A stretch of 64,000 bases of DNA from Granulicella sp. S190 (GTDB taxonomy: Bacteria; Acidobacteriota; Terriglobia; Terriglobales; Acidobacteriaceae): the NCBI RefSeq assembly GCF_009766095.1, contig NZ_LMUD01000040.1, positions 1 to 64,000 of the forward strand, written 5' to 3'. Both the position numbers and the translations under genes were made by a program. The notes under the pieces were generated by a model. The model did no database searches. It saw nothing but the letters and a program-made list of their open reading frames with translations, and was not told where the DNA came from. Of this stretch, positions 35,801 through 43,087 are shown piece by piece (the first letter of the stretch is position 1; each line of letters opens with the position of its first letter).

Positions 35801-36370
35801 ATTCGAGCCGCCAGCGCCGCCTTGCGATCCGTCGCCGAAGACACCGGGCGCGAGCTGAACGAGTTGGAAGACGTCGCGACCGGCTGAGGGGAGGTGCTGT
35901 ATCTGATTACTGTCGACGGTACCGCTGGTGGAGGCGGTTTCGGTTTCAAGTGCGGAGACCTGGTCGCCGTTGACGGTGACGGTGGTGTTGGTGTCACCGA
36001 TCTGGAGGGTGACGTTGATGGCGTTAGGCTGCTCGGGAATGATGTGGACGTCAGGGATGTTGTTGGTCTGGAAGCCCTTGGCGGTGGCGGTGAGGGTGAA
36101 GGGATCGGGCGGGAGAGCATTGAAGTTATAGACTCCGCTGCCGTTGGAGATGGCAGTGAGGGCGTGGCCGGTGGCGGTGTCGGTGAGGGTGAGGGTGGCG
36201 CCGGGGATGACGGCTCCGGTGGAGTCGGCTACGGTGCCCTGGATGGAGGCGCGGAACTGAGCGTGGGCGGGAATGGCGAAGATTGAGACCGCGAAGGCGA
36301 GAACGAGAGCCAGGAGGTGGTTCGAGCGCGTGGAGTTTGCGGCGGGTGCTTTAGAGGTTGAGAGAATCAT
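32843..36370 (-). CDS. TonB-dependent receptor, Oar/carboxypeptidase-regulatory type
   Basis: This 1175-residue outer-membrane receptor imports a large substrate, likely oligosaccharide, with energy from TonB. The order is: signal peptide (FAVSIFAIPAHAQ), carboxypeptidase-like domain (IQGTVADSTGAVIPGATLTL), plug (IQHLPSAGRDVFQLVQLAPGVFG) and a long beta-barrel ending NLQARFSF. Start at ATG 36370 follows AAAGGA by nine bases; an upstream frame extension of 47 residues is Pro-rich and unlike a signal. It is upstream of the GH39 gene on the same strand. The plug and barrel resemble acidobacterial Oar-like receptors, whose substrates are mostly unknown. Confidence 0.92.
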   Translation of the reverse strand: MILSTSKAPAANSTRSNHLLALVLAFAVSIFAIPAHAQFRASIQGTVADSTGAVIPGATLTLTDTATGHALTAISNGSGVYNFNALPPDPFTLTATAKGFQTNNIPDVHIIPEQPNAINVTLQIGDTNTTVTVNGDQVSALETETASTSGTVDSNQIQHLPSAGRDVFQLVQLAPGVFGDGSQGGAGGSNNLPGTQGPGGTSANAGIFATENGPQAVSNGGQYETNGISIDGISTVSAVWGGTSVITPTEDSVGNVKIVSNSYDAENGRFSGAQVQVTSKSGTNDWHGSLFFRASRPGLNAYQRYNGPGSLMSGTPADRGLLKDTQRFNQYGGSVGGPIWKDHVFAFFAYETQRNNSSVTSTGWYETPAFAALAPANSISKTFLSFPGAAVNSIGLINQTCATAGLTENVNCRTIAGQGLNIGSPITTGLGTQDLTWKSTSNPGVGGGLANVADIANYTLENPTAITESQYNGRIDADVTRKDHASFAIYWVPASSTDYNGSIRAYNLYNHNAINDAFSVIWNHIFSPTFLNEARANAAGYRWNEIGDNPQEPFGLPTDSIGAFGSITTTNIGSFGAPGPSDVNQWTFGYRDIATKIVGNHTIKFGGELTRLYYLNNPTYSARPSYNFYNYWDFLNDAPNSEVGSFNPFTGTPATNRQDTREDLWGFFAQDDWKVRPNLTLNFGLRYSYFGPFNSKQNNINGIVLGSGASTFTGLSIRQGGALYSSQKGNFGPQFGFNYSPPHFNGKFVVRGGYGLNYNEEEIAIAGNVASNPPSIVTSNFSSASPANISPGIVYGIASDPHSLFGYPPNPNTITTFNSANLPVKGGVGLVSLPANLPTIYTQHYSLDTQYQLPYQLVATLGYQGSTTRHVINTSNQYVTAVAQGIALNPLVNSIQLFGNNGASNNNAMLAGLKHQMSHQFQVEAQFQWAKTMDDGSGPFYQDPYPFAPYLARGRSDYNVGKALKIYGLWQPVFFHGSHSWVEKVAGGWSLSGIFNIHTGFPWTPVFNAPGSLYYASSGYSSLRPASYLGGAGHDTSNDAFKSGPGVGGGQNKNFPLASTATGTAYFVAPTAPIPTGGPLSIAPLPQLPGVARNSLDGPGYKDVDATITKAFGLPKLPILGEDAKFEIRADAFNLFNNLNFQTSSISNAITSSNFGQAQTALGSRTVNLQARFSF

Positions 36371-36856
36371 GATGCGGCAGTCCTTTCTGAACAGGTGCGC
36401 GTGTGTGCTATGGGGAGGCAGAAAAAGGGTCATGAGCCAACGGGGAGGCTGGGGTCGATTGGGATACGGCGAGGGGGAGGAGACTTTGCGGCATGGGAAT
36501 GGCGGAGGCATACTTCGCTCGTGGAGATAGGATGCAAAATCTTCCTCTTGGGGGGCATCTAAAACGGTAAAAGCGAGACGGGAGTTGTCTGCTTGCGTTC
36601 GGCAGCTACGTCAAAACACCCCGCATCGACTTTGAGAAACGTGATGACCACTTCGTGGGAGAATCAAAGCATCTGATTTATCGCATCGAAAAGAGCGGAA
36701 CGGCGTAGAGCATCACCAAACTACTCCATTGCGTCGGCCCTGCCCAAGCAGAGATCTCATTGTGAGCGAACTCGGGAAGATGTGGCACAAGATTGCCTAG
36801 AAGATGATGAGGCACTCTTGCATCGAGCCGAGAGCAGATCCGAGGAGAGCGTAGCG
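36371..36856. other. 486-base intergenic region with a possible gene remnant
   Basis: The region separates the divergent TonB receptor and MFS genes. A frame without a start codon (36571-36708 on the plus strand) ends in a peptide like DFEKRDDHFVGESKHLIYRIEKSGTA followed by TAG; its composition looks coding. It may be the 3' end of a decayed gene. No family was recognised. No RNA gene is seen. Confidence 0.3.
36571..36708 (+). pseudogene. possible 3' fragment of an unrecognised gene
   Basis: Forty-five codons before TAG, opened by a stop at 36568 and lacking any usual start codon. The residues are well balanced (FGSYVKTPRIDFEKRDDHF) rather than low-complexity, which hints at a former protein end. 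The family is not recognised. Confidence 0.25.
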
Positions 36857-38305
36857 ATGGGCAATACGATGGCGTCTCAGTCTGCTGCAGCCGACCCCTC
36901 AGCATCCTCTAAGCGTCTCCTGCCATGGCTGGTGGCGGTAGCGTTTTTCATGGAGTCGTTAGATACGACCATCCTGAACACCGCGGTTCCGGCGATCTCC
37001 GCAGCGCTCGGCGTTGCTGCGCTCAGCATGAAGGCGGTGCTGGCCAGCTATACCTTGAGTCTCGCTGTATTTATCCCAATCAGCGGATGGATGGCAGACC
37101 GGTTCGGGACTCGGCGAGTGTTCGCGTCAGCAATCGGACTTTTCACCTTCGGGTCTTTCCTGTGTGGCATATCCGGCAATATTCATCTGCTGGTTGCTTG
37201 TCGGATCCTGCAGGGTTGCGGAGGCGCGATGATGGTGCCTGTGGGCCGGCTAACTCTGGTGCGTACTTTCGCCAAGGCGGACCTTTTGCGCACGATGAGT
37301 TTCGTTTCCATACCGGCCCTGGTCGCTCCGATGCTGGGACCGATTGCAGGAGGTCTCATCGTCGGCTATCTGCATTGGCGATTCATCTTCTTTCTCAACA
37401 TCCCGGTGGGCCTGGCGGGACTTGTTCTCGTTTACATCCATTTGCCGGACTATCGGGAAGAGGCCTCTCATCCGCTCGACGTTGTCGGCCTGATTCTGTT
37501 TGGATCTGGAATCGCGTTACTGTCCTACGTCCTGGAGATCTTCGGGGAGCACACATTAAGCGCCCGAGAGATGTCAGGTCTCCTGGCGCTCTCTGTGATT
37601 CTGCTTGCAGGTTACTGGCTTCACGCCAGAAGGCTCAAGTTTCCTTTGCTACAGCTGAGGCTATTCACGATTCGCACCTTTAGAGCGGCGGTGAGCGGCA
37701 GCTTCTTCACTCGTCTGGGAATTGGCGGGGTACCGTTTCTTCTGCCTCTGCTGTACCAGGTCGGACTTGGCTTCACTCCAATTCAATCGGGGCTGCTCGT
37801 GATGCCCCAGGCGGTCGCCGCCATGACGATGAAGACGATTATGCCAAGGCTTTTGAGACGGGTTGGATATCGCGGCGTACTGATCTCGAATACTCTCATC
37901 CTGGGAGCCCTCTTATTAGGGTTTGCTACGATAGGTCTCCGAACGCCGATCTGGGCAATCGTTCTGCAGGCTTTCCTTTATGGTGCCTTTACTTCGCTTC
38001 AGTACACGAGCATGAATACCCTCGTTTACGCTGATATCACAGAGCAGGACACCAGCAGCGCGAGCTCTATAGCGAGCACGATGCAGCAGATGTCGATCAG
38101 CTTCGGTGTTGCTACCGCAGGCCTGGCGACTGCTTTCTTTATCTCCAACACGCATACCAGTCCAGTGGAGATGATCACGGGAGTTCATAAAGCACTCATC
38201 GCTCTTGGAGTTTTGACCATAGTCTCAACGATTGTGTTTCGCAGCCTCAAGAGCGGCGACGGCGACGACGTTAGCCAGCACAAAGTCCTTCACCCCGGCG
38301 GGTAA
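36857..38305 (+). CDS. MFS transporter, DHA2 (EmrB/QacA) group
   Basis: A proton-driven exporter of 482 residues, probably for drugs or metabolites. The N-terminal motif FMESLDTTILNTAVPAI and GWMADRFGTRRVF (motif A) mark the DHA2 drug:H+ group; QSGLLVMPQAVAAM fits the second half. ATG 36857 follows GAGGAG by nine bases and gives a short cytosolic N-terminus; an earlier ATG at 36782 adds an acidic extension. No adaptor (EmrA) gene is next to it. Confidence 0.9.
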   Translation: MGNTMASQSAAADPSASSKRLLPWLVAVAFFMESLDTTILNTAVPAISAALGVAALSMKAVLASYTLSLAVFIPISGWMADRFGTRRVFASAIGLFTFGSFLCGISGNIHLLVACRILQGCGGAMMVPVGRLTLVRTFAKADLLRTMSFVSIPALVAPMLGPIAGGLIVGYLHWRFIFFLNIPVGLAGLVLVYIHLPDYREEASHPLDVVGLILFGSGIALLSYVLEIFGEHTLSAREMSGLLALSVILLAGYWLHARRLKFPLLQLRLFTIRTFRAAVSGSFFTRLGIGGVPFLLPLLYQVGLGFTPIQSGLLVMPQAVAAMTMKTIMPRLLRRVGYRGVLISNTLILGALLLGFATIGLRTPIWAIVLQAFLYGAFTSLQYTSMNTLVYADITEQDTSSASSIASTMQQMSISFGVATAGLATAFFISNTHTSPVEMITGVHKALIALGVLTIVSTIVFRSLKSGDGDDVSQHKVLHPGG

Positions 38306-38417
38306 TGGCGCGACCGTCCCGACGAGCTCAGCCACACGATGGGGCAATTGATTCGACGACCATTACATTTATTCGCGGAGTACCGAACTCTCATCGAGCC
38401 CAACTCCTCTCTCAAGT

Positions 38418-38981
38418 GTGCAGGCCACACCCAATCCGAAGGAGGCCCCAACCGCTGACCAGACACTCCTTGTTCTTCTGGCCCAAACCGGCGACCGGGC
38501 TGCGCTGGAGCAACTTCTGCGTAGTCACTATGCTCCGTTGCGCAGCTACATTACCCGCTTAGTCGACGTTGCCCTGGCAGACGATATCCTGCAGGAGACC
38601 TCGCTCCAGATCTTTCGCAAGCTCCCGTTTTTACGTGAGCCCGCGGTCTTCCGCGCCTGGACGTTTCGTATCGCCTCGCGCATTGCTTTTTCCCACCTGA
38701 GACGCGCTCGCCGTTGGCAGCCCCTCGACAGTGGTCCACCCGAACCCATCACTACCCCCAGCCCCAATCTTGGTGAGCCACCCGACGCCGCGTTCTTCGC
38801 TCTGCTCGACCTCGTCTCGCCCGCCAGCCGAGCCGTCCTCCTTCTCCATTACCAGCACGATCTCTCGCTTGAAGAGAGCGCCGCCATTCTGGAGATTCCG
38901 GTCGGCACTGCCAAGTCGCGCCTCCACTACGGAGTCACAACCCTTCGCAAACAGCTCGCCACTGAAAGGAAACCAACATGA
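38418..38981 (+). CDS. RNA polymerase ECF-type sigma factor
   Basis: This 187-residue sigma-70 family protein has region 2 (LEQLLRSHYAPLRSYITRLV...ILQETSLQIFRKLPFLREPAVFRAWTFRIA) at about residues 30-92 and region 4 (LHYQHDLSLEESAAILEIPVGTAKSRLHYG) near 140-175. It starts with GTG. A small membrane protein overlaps its stop by four bases (ATGA), as anti-sigma factors often do. Unlike neighbouring genes, both genes have a C-rich plus strand, which suggests the pair was inserted or inverted recently. Confidence 0.9.
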   Translation: MQATPNPKEAPTADQTLLVLLAQTGDRAALEQLLRSHYAPLRSYITRLVDVALADDILQETSLQIFRKLPFLREPAVFRAWTFRIASRIAFSHLRRARRWQPLDSGPPEPITTPSPNLGEPPDAAFFALLDLVSPASRAVLLLHYQHDLSLEESAAILEIPVGTAKSRLHYGVTTLRKQLATERKPT

Positions 38982-39304
38982 GCCCCGAATCTCAGCAGCC
39001 TAACTCCGGAGATACTAACGCCGAACTCGCCTTCGTCCAACAAGCCCTCGCGGCCGCCGACAGGTCCGAACGCACCTCGCGCATCGTCGTCGGCGTTCTC
39101 GCGATCCTGGCCCTCGCCGCCTTCATCTGGATGCACCTCAATATGTTCCCGCCACAAACGCTCGGCGGACTTTTGCATTCCTTGCTTCGCGTCGACCTGT
39201 TTTTTCTTGTCCTCCTGTTCGCGATCACCATGTACCTTCGCCGGGTCATGAACCAGAACACCCGTACCTTACTCCGGGCGCTTGCCAACACCCGCCAGCG
39301 CTAG
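38978..39304 (+). CDS. small membrane protein coupled to ECF sigma factor
   Basis: A 108-residue protein with a polar N-terminus (about 37 residues) and two transmembrane helices (IVVGVLAILALAAFIWMHLNM and VDLFFLVLLFAITMYL) ending in a basic tail. It overlaps the sigma-factor stop by ATGA. It has no zinc-binding HxxxCxxC motif typical of classical anti-sigma factors, so it could be a non-canonical anti-sigma factor or a target of the sigma. Function is inferred from position only. Confidence 0.75.
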   Translation: MSPESQQPNSGDTNAELAFVQQALAAADRSERTSRIVVGVLAILALAAFIWMHLNMFPPQTLGGLLHSLLRVDLFFLVLLFAITMYLRRVMNQNTRTLLRALANTRQR

Positions 39305-39398
39305 TTCATCGGAGATGAAGCGCGGACGCCGAGATCCGCGATGGTATGCGTTTGGACTTCAATCTTCCGGATGGGCTGATAGAAGATATATTCATTCA

Positions 39399-39422
39399 TG
39401 ACCGGATGATCAGTACCGGTCA
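39399..39422. promoter_or_regulatory. inverted repeat upstream of LacI-type regulator
   Basis: TGACCGG and CCGGTCA flank a 10-base spacer, 50 bases before the regulator start. It may be an operator, though its spacing and sequence differ from the LacI-type sites near the galactosidase genes. The preceding gap has no other feature. Confidence 0.35.
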
Positions 39423-39474
39423 AACGGCGATTGCGCAGATGGGTTGTAGCCAAGCGCTGTTCCCGCGGGGATTT

Positions 39475-40485
39475 ATGAATATTGAAGCTGTCGCAAGACG
39501 CGCCAATGTCTCAACTGCCACAGTGAGCCGGGTGATCAATCGACCAGAACTGGTGCGGGCATCGACGGCTGCGGCGGTTCTGGAGATCATTCGTGAGTTG
39601 AACTTCTACCCCAACCGGAATGCGCGAGCGCTGGGAACAGGGCGCAGCAGCATGTTTGGGCTGATCATCTCCGATATCACCAACCCTTTTTTCCCTGAGC
39701 TGGTGAAGGCTTTCGAGACGATTGCGGTGGAACATGGGCAGGAGGTGCTGGTCGCGAACACTGACTACGATCCGGTGAGAATGGAGCATTGCCTGAGCCG
39801 CATGCTGGAACGCAAAGTGGACGGAGTCGCCATTATGACCTCGGAGATTGATGAAGCGCTGATCGGGCCTTTCGGCAGGCGCGGCATTCCGCTGGTGTTT
39901 TTAGATGGCGGGACGCCGGCGCTTGGAGTCAACACCATCAGCGTGGATTACAAAGCGGGTGTCGGCCTGGCGATGCGACATCTTAGATCACTAGGTCATC
40001 GGCGGATCGGGTTTATCAGCGGTCCACTGAGACTGATCTCTGCGCAGAGGCGTCTGGACGCATTTGCGATGGGTATGGCAGTCCATCAACCGCGCATGAA
40101 AGAGAAATGGATCGAGGAGGGAGATCATCGGATCGAAGGGGGAAAGATTGCGATGAGACGCATGCTTACTTCCAAGGTTCTACCGACGGCCGTGATAGCG
40201 TCAAACGACCTTACCGCGATCGGGGCGATCGACGAGATTCATGAAAAGGGTTTGCGGGTGCCGGAGGATATCTCGGTGATTGGCTTCGACGATATTCATA
40301 TGAGCGCTTTTACGTATCCTGCGCTGACGACAATCAGCCTGCCCAGAGCGCAGATTGCGCAGATCGCGTTTCAGGCCTTGTTTGAAAGTTACGATGGGCA
40401 GCAGATAGAACCTCGCACAGGAAAGAACCGCGTGATTGAACCGACGCTGGTGATCAGGAAGTCTACTGGACCGCCGAAGAAGTAG
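39475..40485 (+). CDS. LacI-family transcriptional regulator
   Basis: A 336-residue repressor, the usual family size when started at ATG 39475 (GGGGAT upstream). The helix-turn-helix and hinge are AVARRANVSTATVSRVINRP and NARALGTGRS; the periplasmic-binding-protein-like effector domain begins at FGLIISDITNPFFPELV. An earlier ATG at 39346 would add 43 residues before the DNA-binding helix and is unlikely. It points at the end of the GH36/GH2 operon, with convergent orientation, and probably responds to a galactoside. Confidence 0.92.
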   Translation: MNIEAVARRANVSTATVSRVINRPELVRASTAAAVLEIIRELNFYPNRNARALGTGRSSMFGLIISDITNPFFPELVKAFETIAVEHGQEVLVANTDYDPVRMEHCLSRMLERKVDGVAIMTSEIDEALIGPFGRRGIPLVFLDGGTPALGVNTISVDYKAGVGLAMRHLRSLGHRRIGFISGPLRLISAQRRLDAFAMGMAVHQPRMKEKWIEEGDHRIEGGKIAMRRMLTSKVLPTAVIASNDLTAIGAIDEIHEKGLRVPEDISVIGFDDIHMSAFTYPALTTISLPRAQIAQIAFQALFESYDGQQIEPRTGKNRVIEPTLVIRKSTGPPKK

Positions 40486-40639
40486 AGTTGTTTGAGTGCG
40501 ATATTGCGCTTCGGAGAAGAGCTTCGGCATGGGGCGGATTTAACTGCGGTTCGTGCTCTCGCGCAAAGTCCCCCACCCTGTCGCGATGAGACCGCGAAAG
40601 GATGGGGGCTGGGACAACACCGGGCACTGGGCGACGGGG

Positions 40640-43033
40640 TCAGGCTTGTTCTGGTGAAGATGCCGAGCACTGTATGTCGATCGTCTGCGTGCCCAGGACC
40701 GGGTGGATGGCGTGCAGGCGGAGGTTGCCGGGTTGCTCTTTCGTTCGGATCCATATGGCGCCTGTGCCACCAATGAGGGCGAAGGGATTGTCGCCGATGA
40801 TTTCGCCGGGGCCGTCGAGTTCAAGGCGGATGGCATCGTTGGCGAAGGGGCGGACCTGGCCGAATTCGTCGTTTACGCGCAAGACCACCCGTGTTGCGTC
40901 CGCGCCGTCTGCGATCAGCTCGCGATCGTCGGGCAATATTACGAACTGCTGGTCGACGCCTTTGCCGGAGTAGCGTTTTGAGATGACCTGTTTGCCAGCG
41001 ATGTAGCCCTCGATGCGGAGATCTCCCCAGTCACGAAGACCTTCGCCGAGCGGGATGGAGAAGGGTGGGTGCTTGAGGGAGGGGAACTGCTTGCGATCGG
41101 GATCGCCTTCGCCGACCAGGCGGTCTCCTTTGGCACTTTGGACGAAGAGCTTCAGGTGGTCGCAGTTCGAAGAGATCATGGCTGTTGTGAACCCCGTCGA
41201 TTCGTCGTTGCGGGCCCAGTGGAAGGCCGGCTCGAGGACGATCTCTTCGGAGGGTTCGCACATGGATTTATAAAAGCCTGCGGCGGATTTGGGCGTGCGG
41301 AAGATGTCCATGACGCCGTGATAGCAGATGCGGTCGCCGGAGCCGAAGTTGTCGTGGGTGTTGTAGTCGAAGGCGCACCAGCCGATGCCGCCGGCGTATT
41401 GGGGGTTCGAGGCGAGAGTGTCGTGGACGCGAGCGTGGCGGACGACAAACTCCTGCAGGCGCTCCTTACTGTCGATGGTCTTGGTGGGGAAGGTGTGGCC
41501 GACGAACTCGGTGTTGAGGTAAAGGGGATGGTTTGGGGCCTTGAGGGGCCAGCCAAAGTCATTCATGGTGAAGACGTCTTCGAGGAATTCGGACTCCTGG
41601 AAGTAACGGATGCCGCCGGTCTGGCGCTGCTCGTCGAGTGCGTGGGCAAGGGCGTTGGTGCGGGTGTAGAAGTCGTGATTGTCGCGTGACTCATTAATGC
41701 GGACGCCCCAGAGGATGATGGATGGGTGGTTCCAGTCGCGCCGGATCATGCGGCGGACGTTGTCGACGGCGATGTCCTGCCAGGGCTTGTCGCCGATGTG
41801 CTGCCAGCCGGGAATCTCTTCGAGAACGAGGAGACCGATCTCGTCGCAGGCGTCCAAGAAGTGCCGGGACTGCGGATAGTGTGAGGTGCGGACGAGGTTG
41901 CAGCGAAGATCGTGCCGGAGGATCTTTGCGTCCTGCCGCTGCACGCGCGCGGGCATTGCCTGGCCGACGAAAGGAAAGGTCTGGTGGCGGTCCAGGCCGT
42001 GGAGCTTGATGATTTTTCCGTTGAGCGAAAAGCCTTGCGGGGTGAATGTCGCCTCGCGGAAACCGATGCGGCGCACGTCTTCGTCGATGACTTTTCCGTT
42101 TTCTACAAGTTGCACATGAACGGTGTAGAGATGCGGAGTTTCGAGATCCCATAGATCGAGCTTGCCCATCTTATCGAGGGTGAGGGTGTACGAGCCGGGG
42201 ACCGGGGACGAGGGCGGAAGAGCGCCCAGGGCCTGATCGGCATCGGCCTCATGGTGTTCGATGGGCGAAGGCTCAGAGATCTTGTGAGTGGCCGAGGAGA
42301 GGACGTTGCCGTCGTGCTCGCGGCGGAGTTCGGTGCGGATTGAAAGTGCTCCGAGACGAGAGTTTGGGGCGCGGTCGAGGAAGCATTCGACCTCAACGGT
42401 CGGGGAGGCGCTGAGCACATTTTTTGGACGGGCGTAGATATTTTCCACGAAGGTCTGCGGGACGATCCGGAGTGCGACCTCGCGATAGATGCCGCCAAAG
42501 GTGAGGTAATCGACCTCGTTGCCAAAGGGCGGGATGTCGGCGCGCTCCGTTGAGTCGACGTCGAGCGAAAGAAGATTTTTGCCGGAGGGGTCAAGATGCT
42601 GGGTCAGTTCGAAGGAGAATGGCGTGTAGCCCCCGCGGTACTCGCCCAGCTTCGTGCCGTTGAGGTAGACGGTGGATGCGGTCATGACGCCTTCGAAGTC
42701 AACGAAGACGCGTCTACCGCGTGCGCTGGCAGGAATGTCGAGCGGACGACGATAGAGTGAGATGAACTCGTAGGTCTTCTCGTCAAAGCTGTGCCAGGGG
42801 AGGCGAACATTAGTGTGCGGAACGACGACGTGGGTAAAGCTGGAGTCATCGAAGCTGGGCGAATGGCCTTCGCTCGAGGTCTTGGGGCTATAGCGCCAGC
42901 CACGATTGATTGGCAGGATCGTGCGACTGCCAGGAGTGGTGACGGGGGCGATCGCCTGACTTGTGGCGACGGGGGCTATGGTGCCGGCGGCGAGGACTGC
43001 ACCGGTGGAGGTGAGAAAGTTTCTACGGTTCAT
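40640..43033 (-). CDS. Tat-exported glycoside hydrolase family 2 (beta-galactosidase type)
   Basis: A retaining glycosidase of 797 residues. The Tat signal MNRRNFLTSTGAVLAAG leads it across the inner membrane. GH2 domains follow: a sugar-binding beta-sandwich (DGVMTASTVYLNGTKLGEYRGGYTPF-type text), an immunoglobulin-like domain and the TIM barrel with acid/base Glu448 in INESRDN and nucleophile Glu509 in LNTEFVGH. It is 54 bases behind the GH36 gene in the same operon. The substrate is likely a beta-galactoside or related sugar, but beta-glucuronidase or mannosidase activity cannot be excluded. Confidence 0.9.
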   Translation of the reverse strand: MNRRNFLTSTGAVLAAGTIAPVATSQAIAPVTTPGSRTILPINRGWRYSPKTSSEGHSPSFDDSSFTHVVVPHTNVRLPWHSFDEKTYEFISLYRRPLDIPASARGRRVFVDFEGVMTASTVYLNGTKLGEYRGGYTPFSFELTQHLDPSGKNLLSLDVDSTERADIPPFGNEVDYLTFGGIYREVALRIVPQTFVENIYARPKNVLSASPTVEVECFLDRAPNSRLGALSIRTELRREHDGNVLSSATHKISEPSPIEHHEADADQALGALPPSSPVPGSYTLTLDKMGKLDLWDLETPHLYTVHVQLVENGKVIDEDVRRIGFREATFTPQGFSLNGKIIKLHGLDRHQTFPFVGQAMPARVQRQDAKILRHDLRCNLVRTSHYPQSRHFLDACDEIGLLVLEEIPGWQHIGDKPWQDIAVDNVRRMIRRDWNHPSIILWGVRINESRDNHDFYTRTNALAHALDEQRQTGGIRYFQESEFLEDVFTMNDFGWPLKAPNHPLYLNTEFVGHTFPTKTIDSKERLQEFVVRHARVHDTLASNPQYAGGIGWCAFDYNTHDNFGSGDRICYHGVMDIFRTPKSAAGFYKSMCEPSEEIVLEPAFHWARNDESTGFTTAMISSNCDHLKLFVQSAKGDRLVGEGDPDRKQFPSLKHPPFSIPLGEGLRDWGDLRIEGYIAGKQVISKRYSGKGVDQQFVILPDDRELIADGADATRVVLRVNDEFGQVRPFANDAIRLELDGPGEIIGDNPFALIGGTGAIWIRTKEQPGNLRLHAIHPVLGTQTIDIQCSASSPEQA

Positions 43034-43087
43034 GCTGTTTGTATCCGTTCTATGTGTTGGGGAAGATTGGTTGGGATGGTAGAGGCA

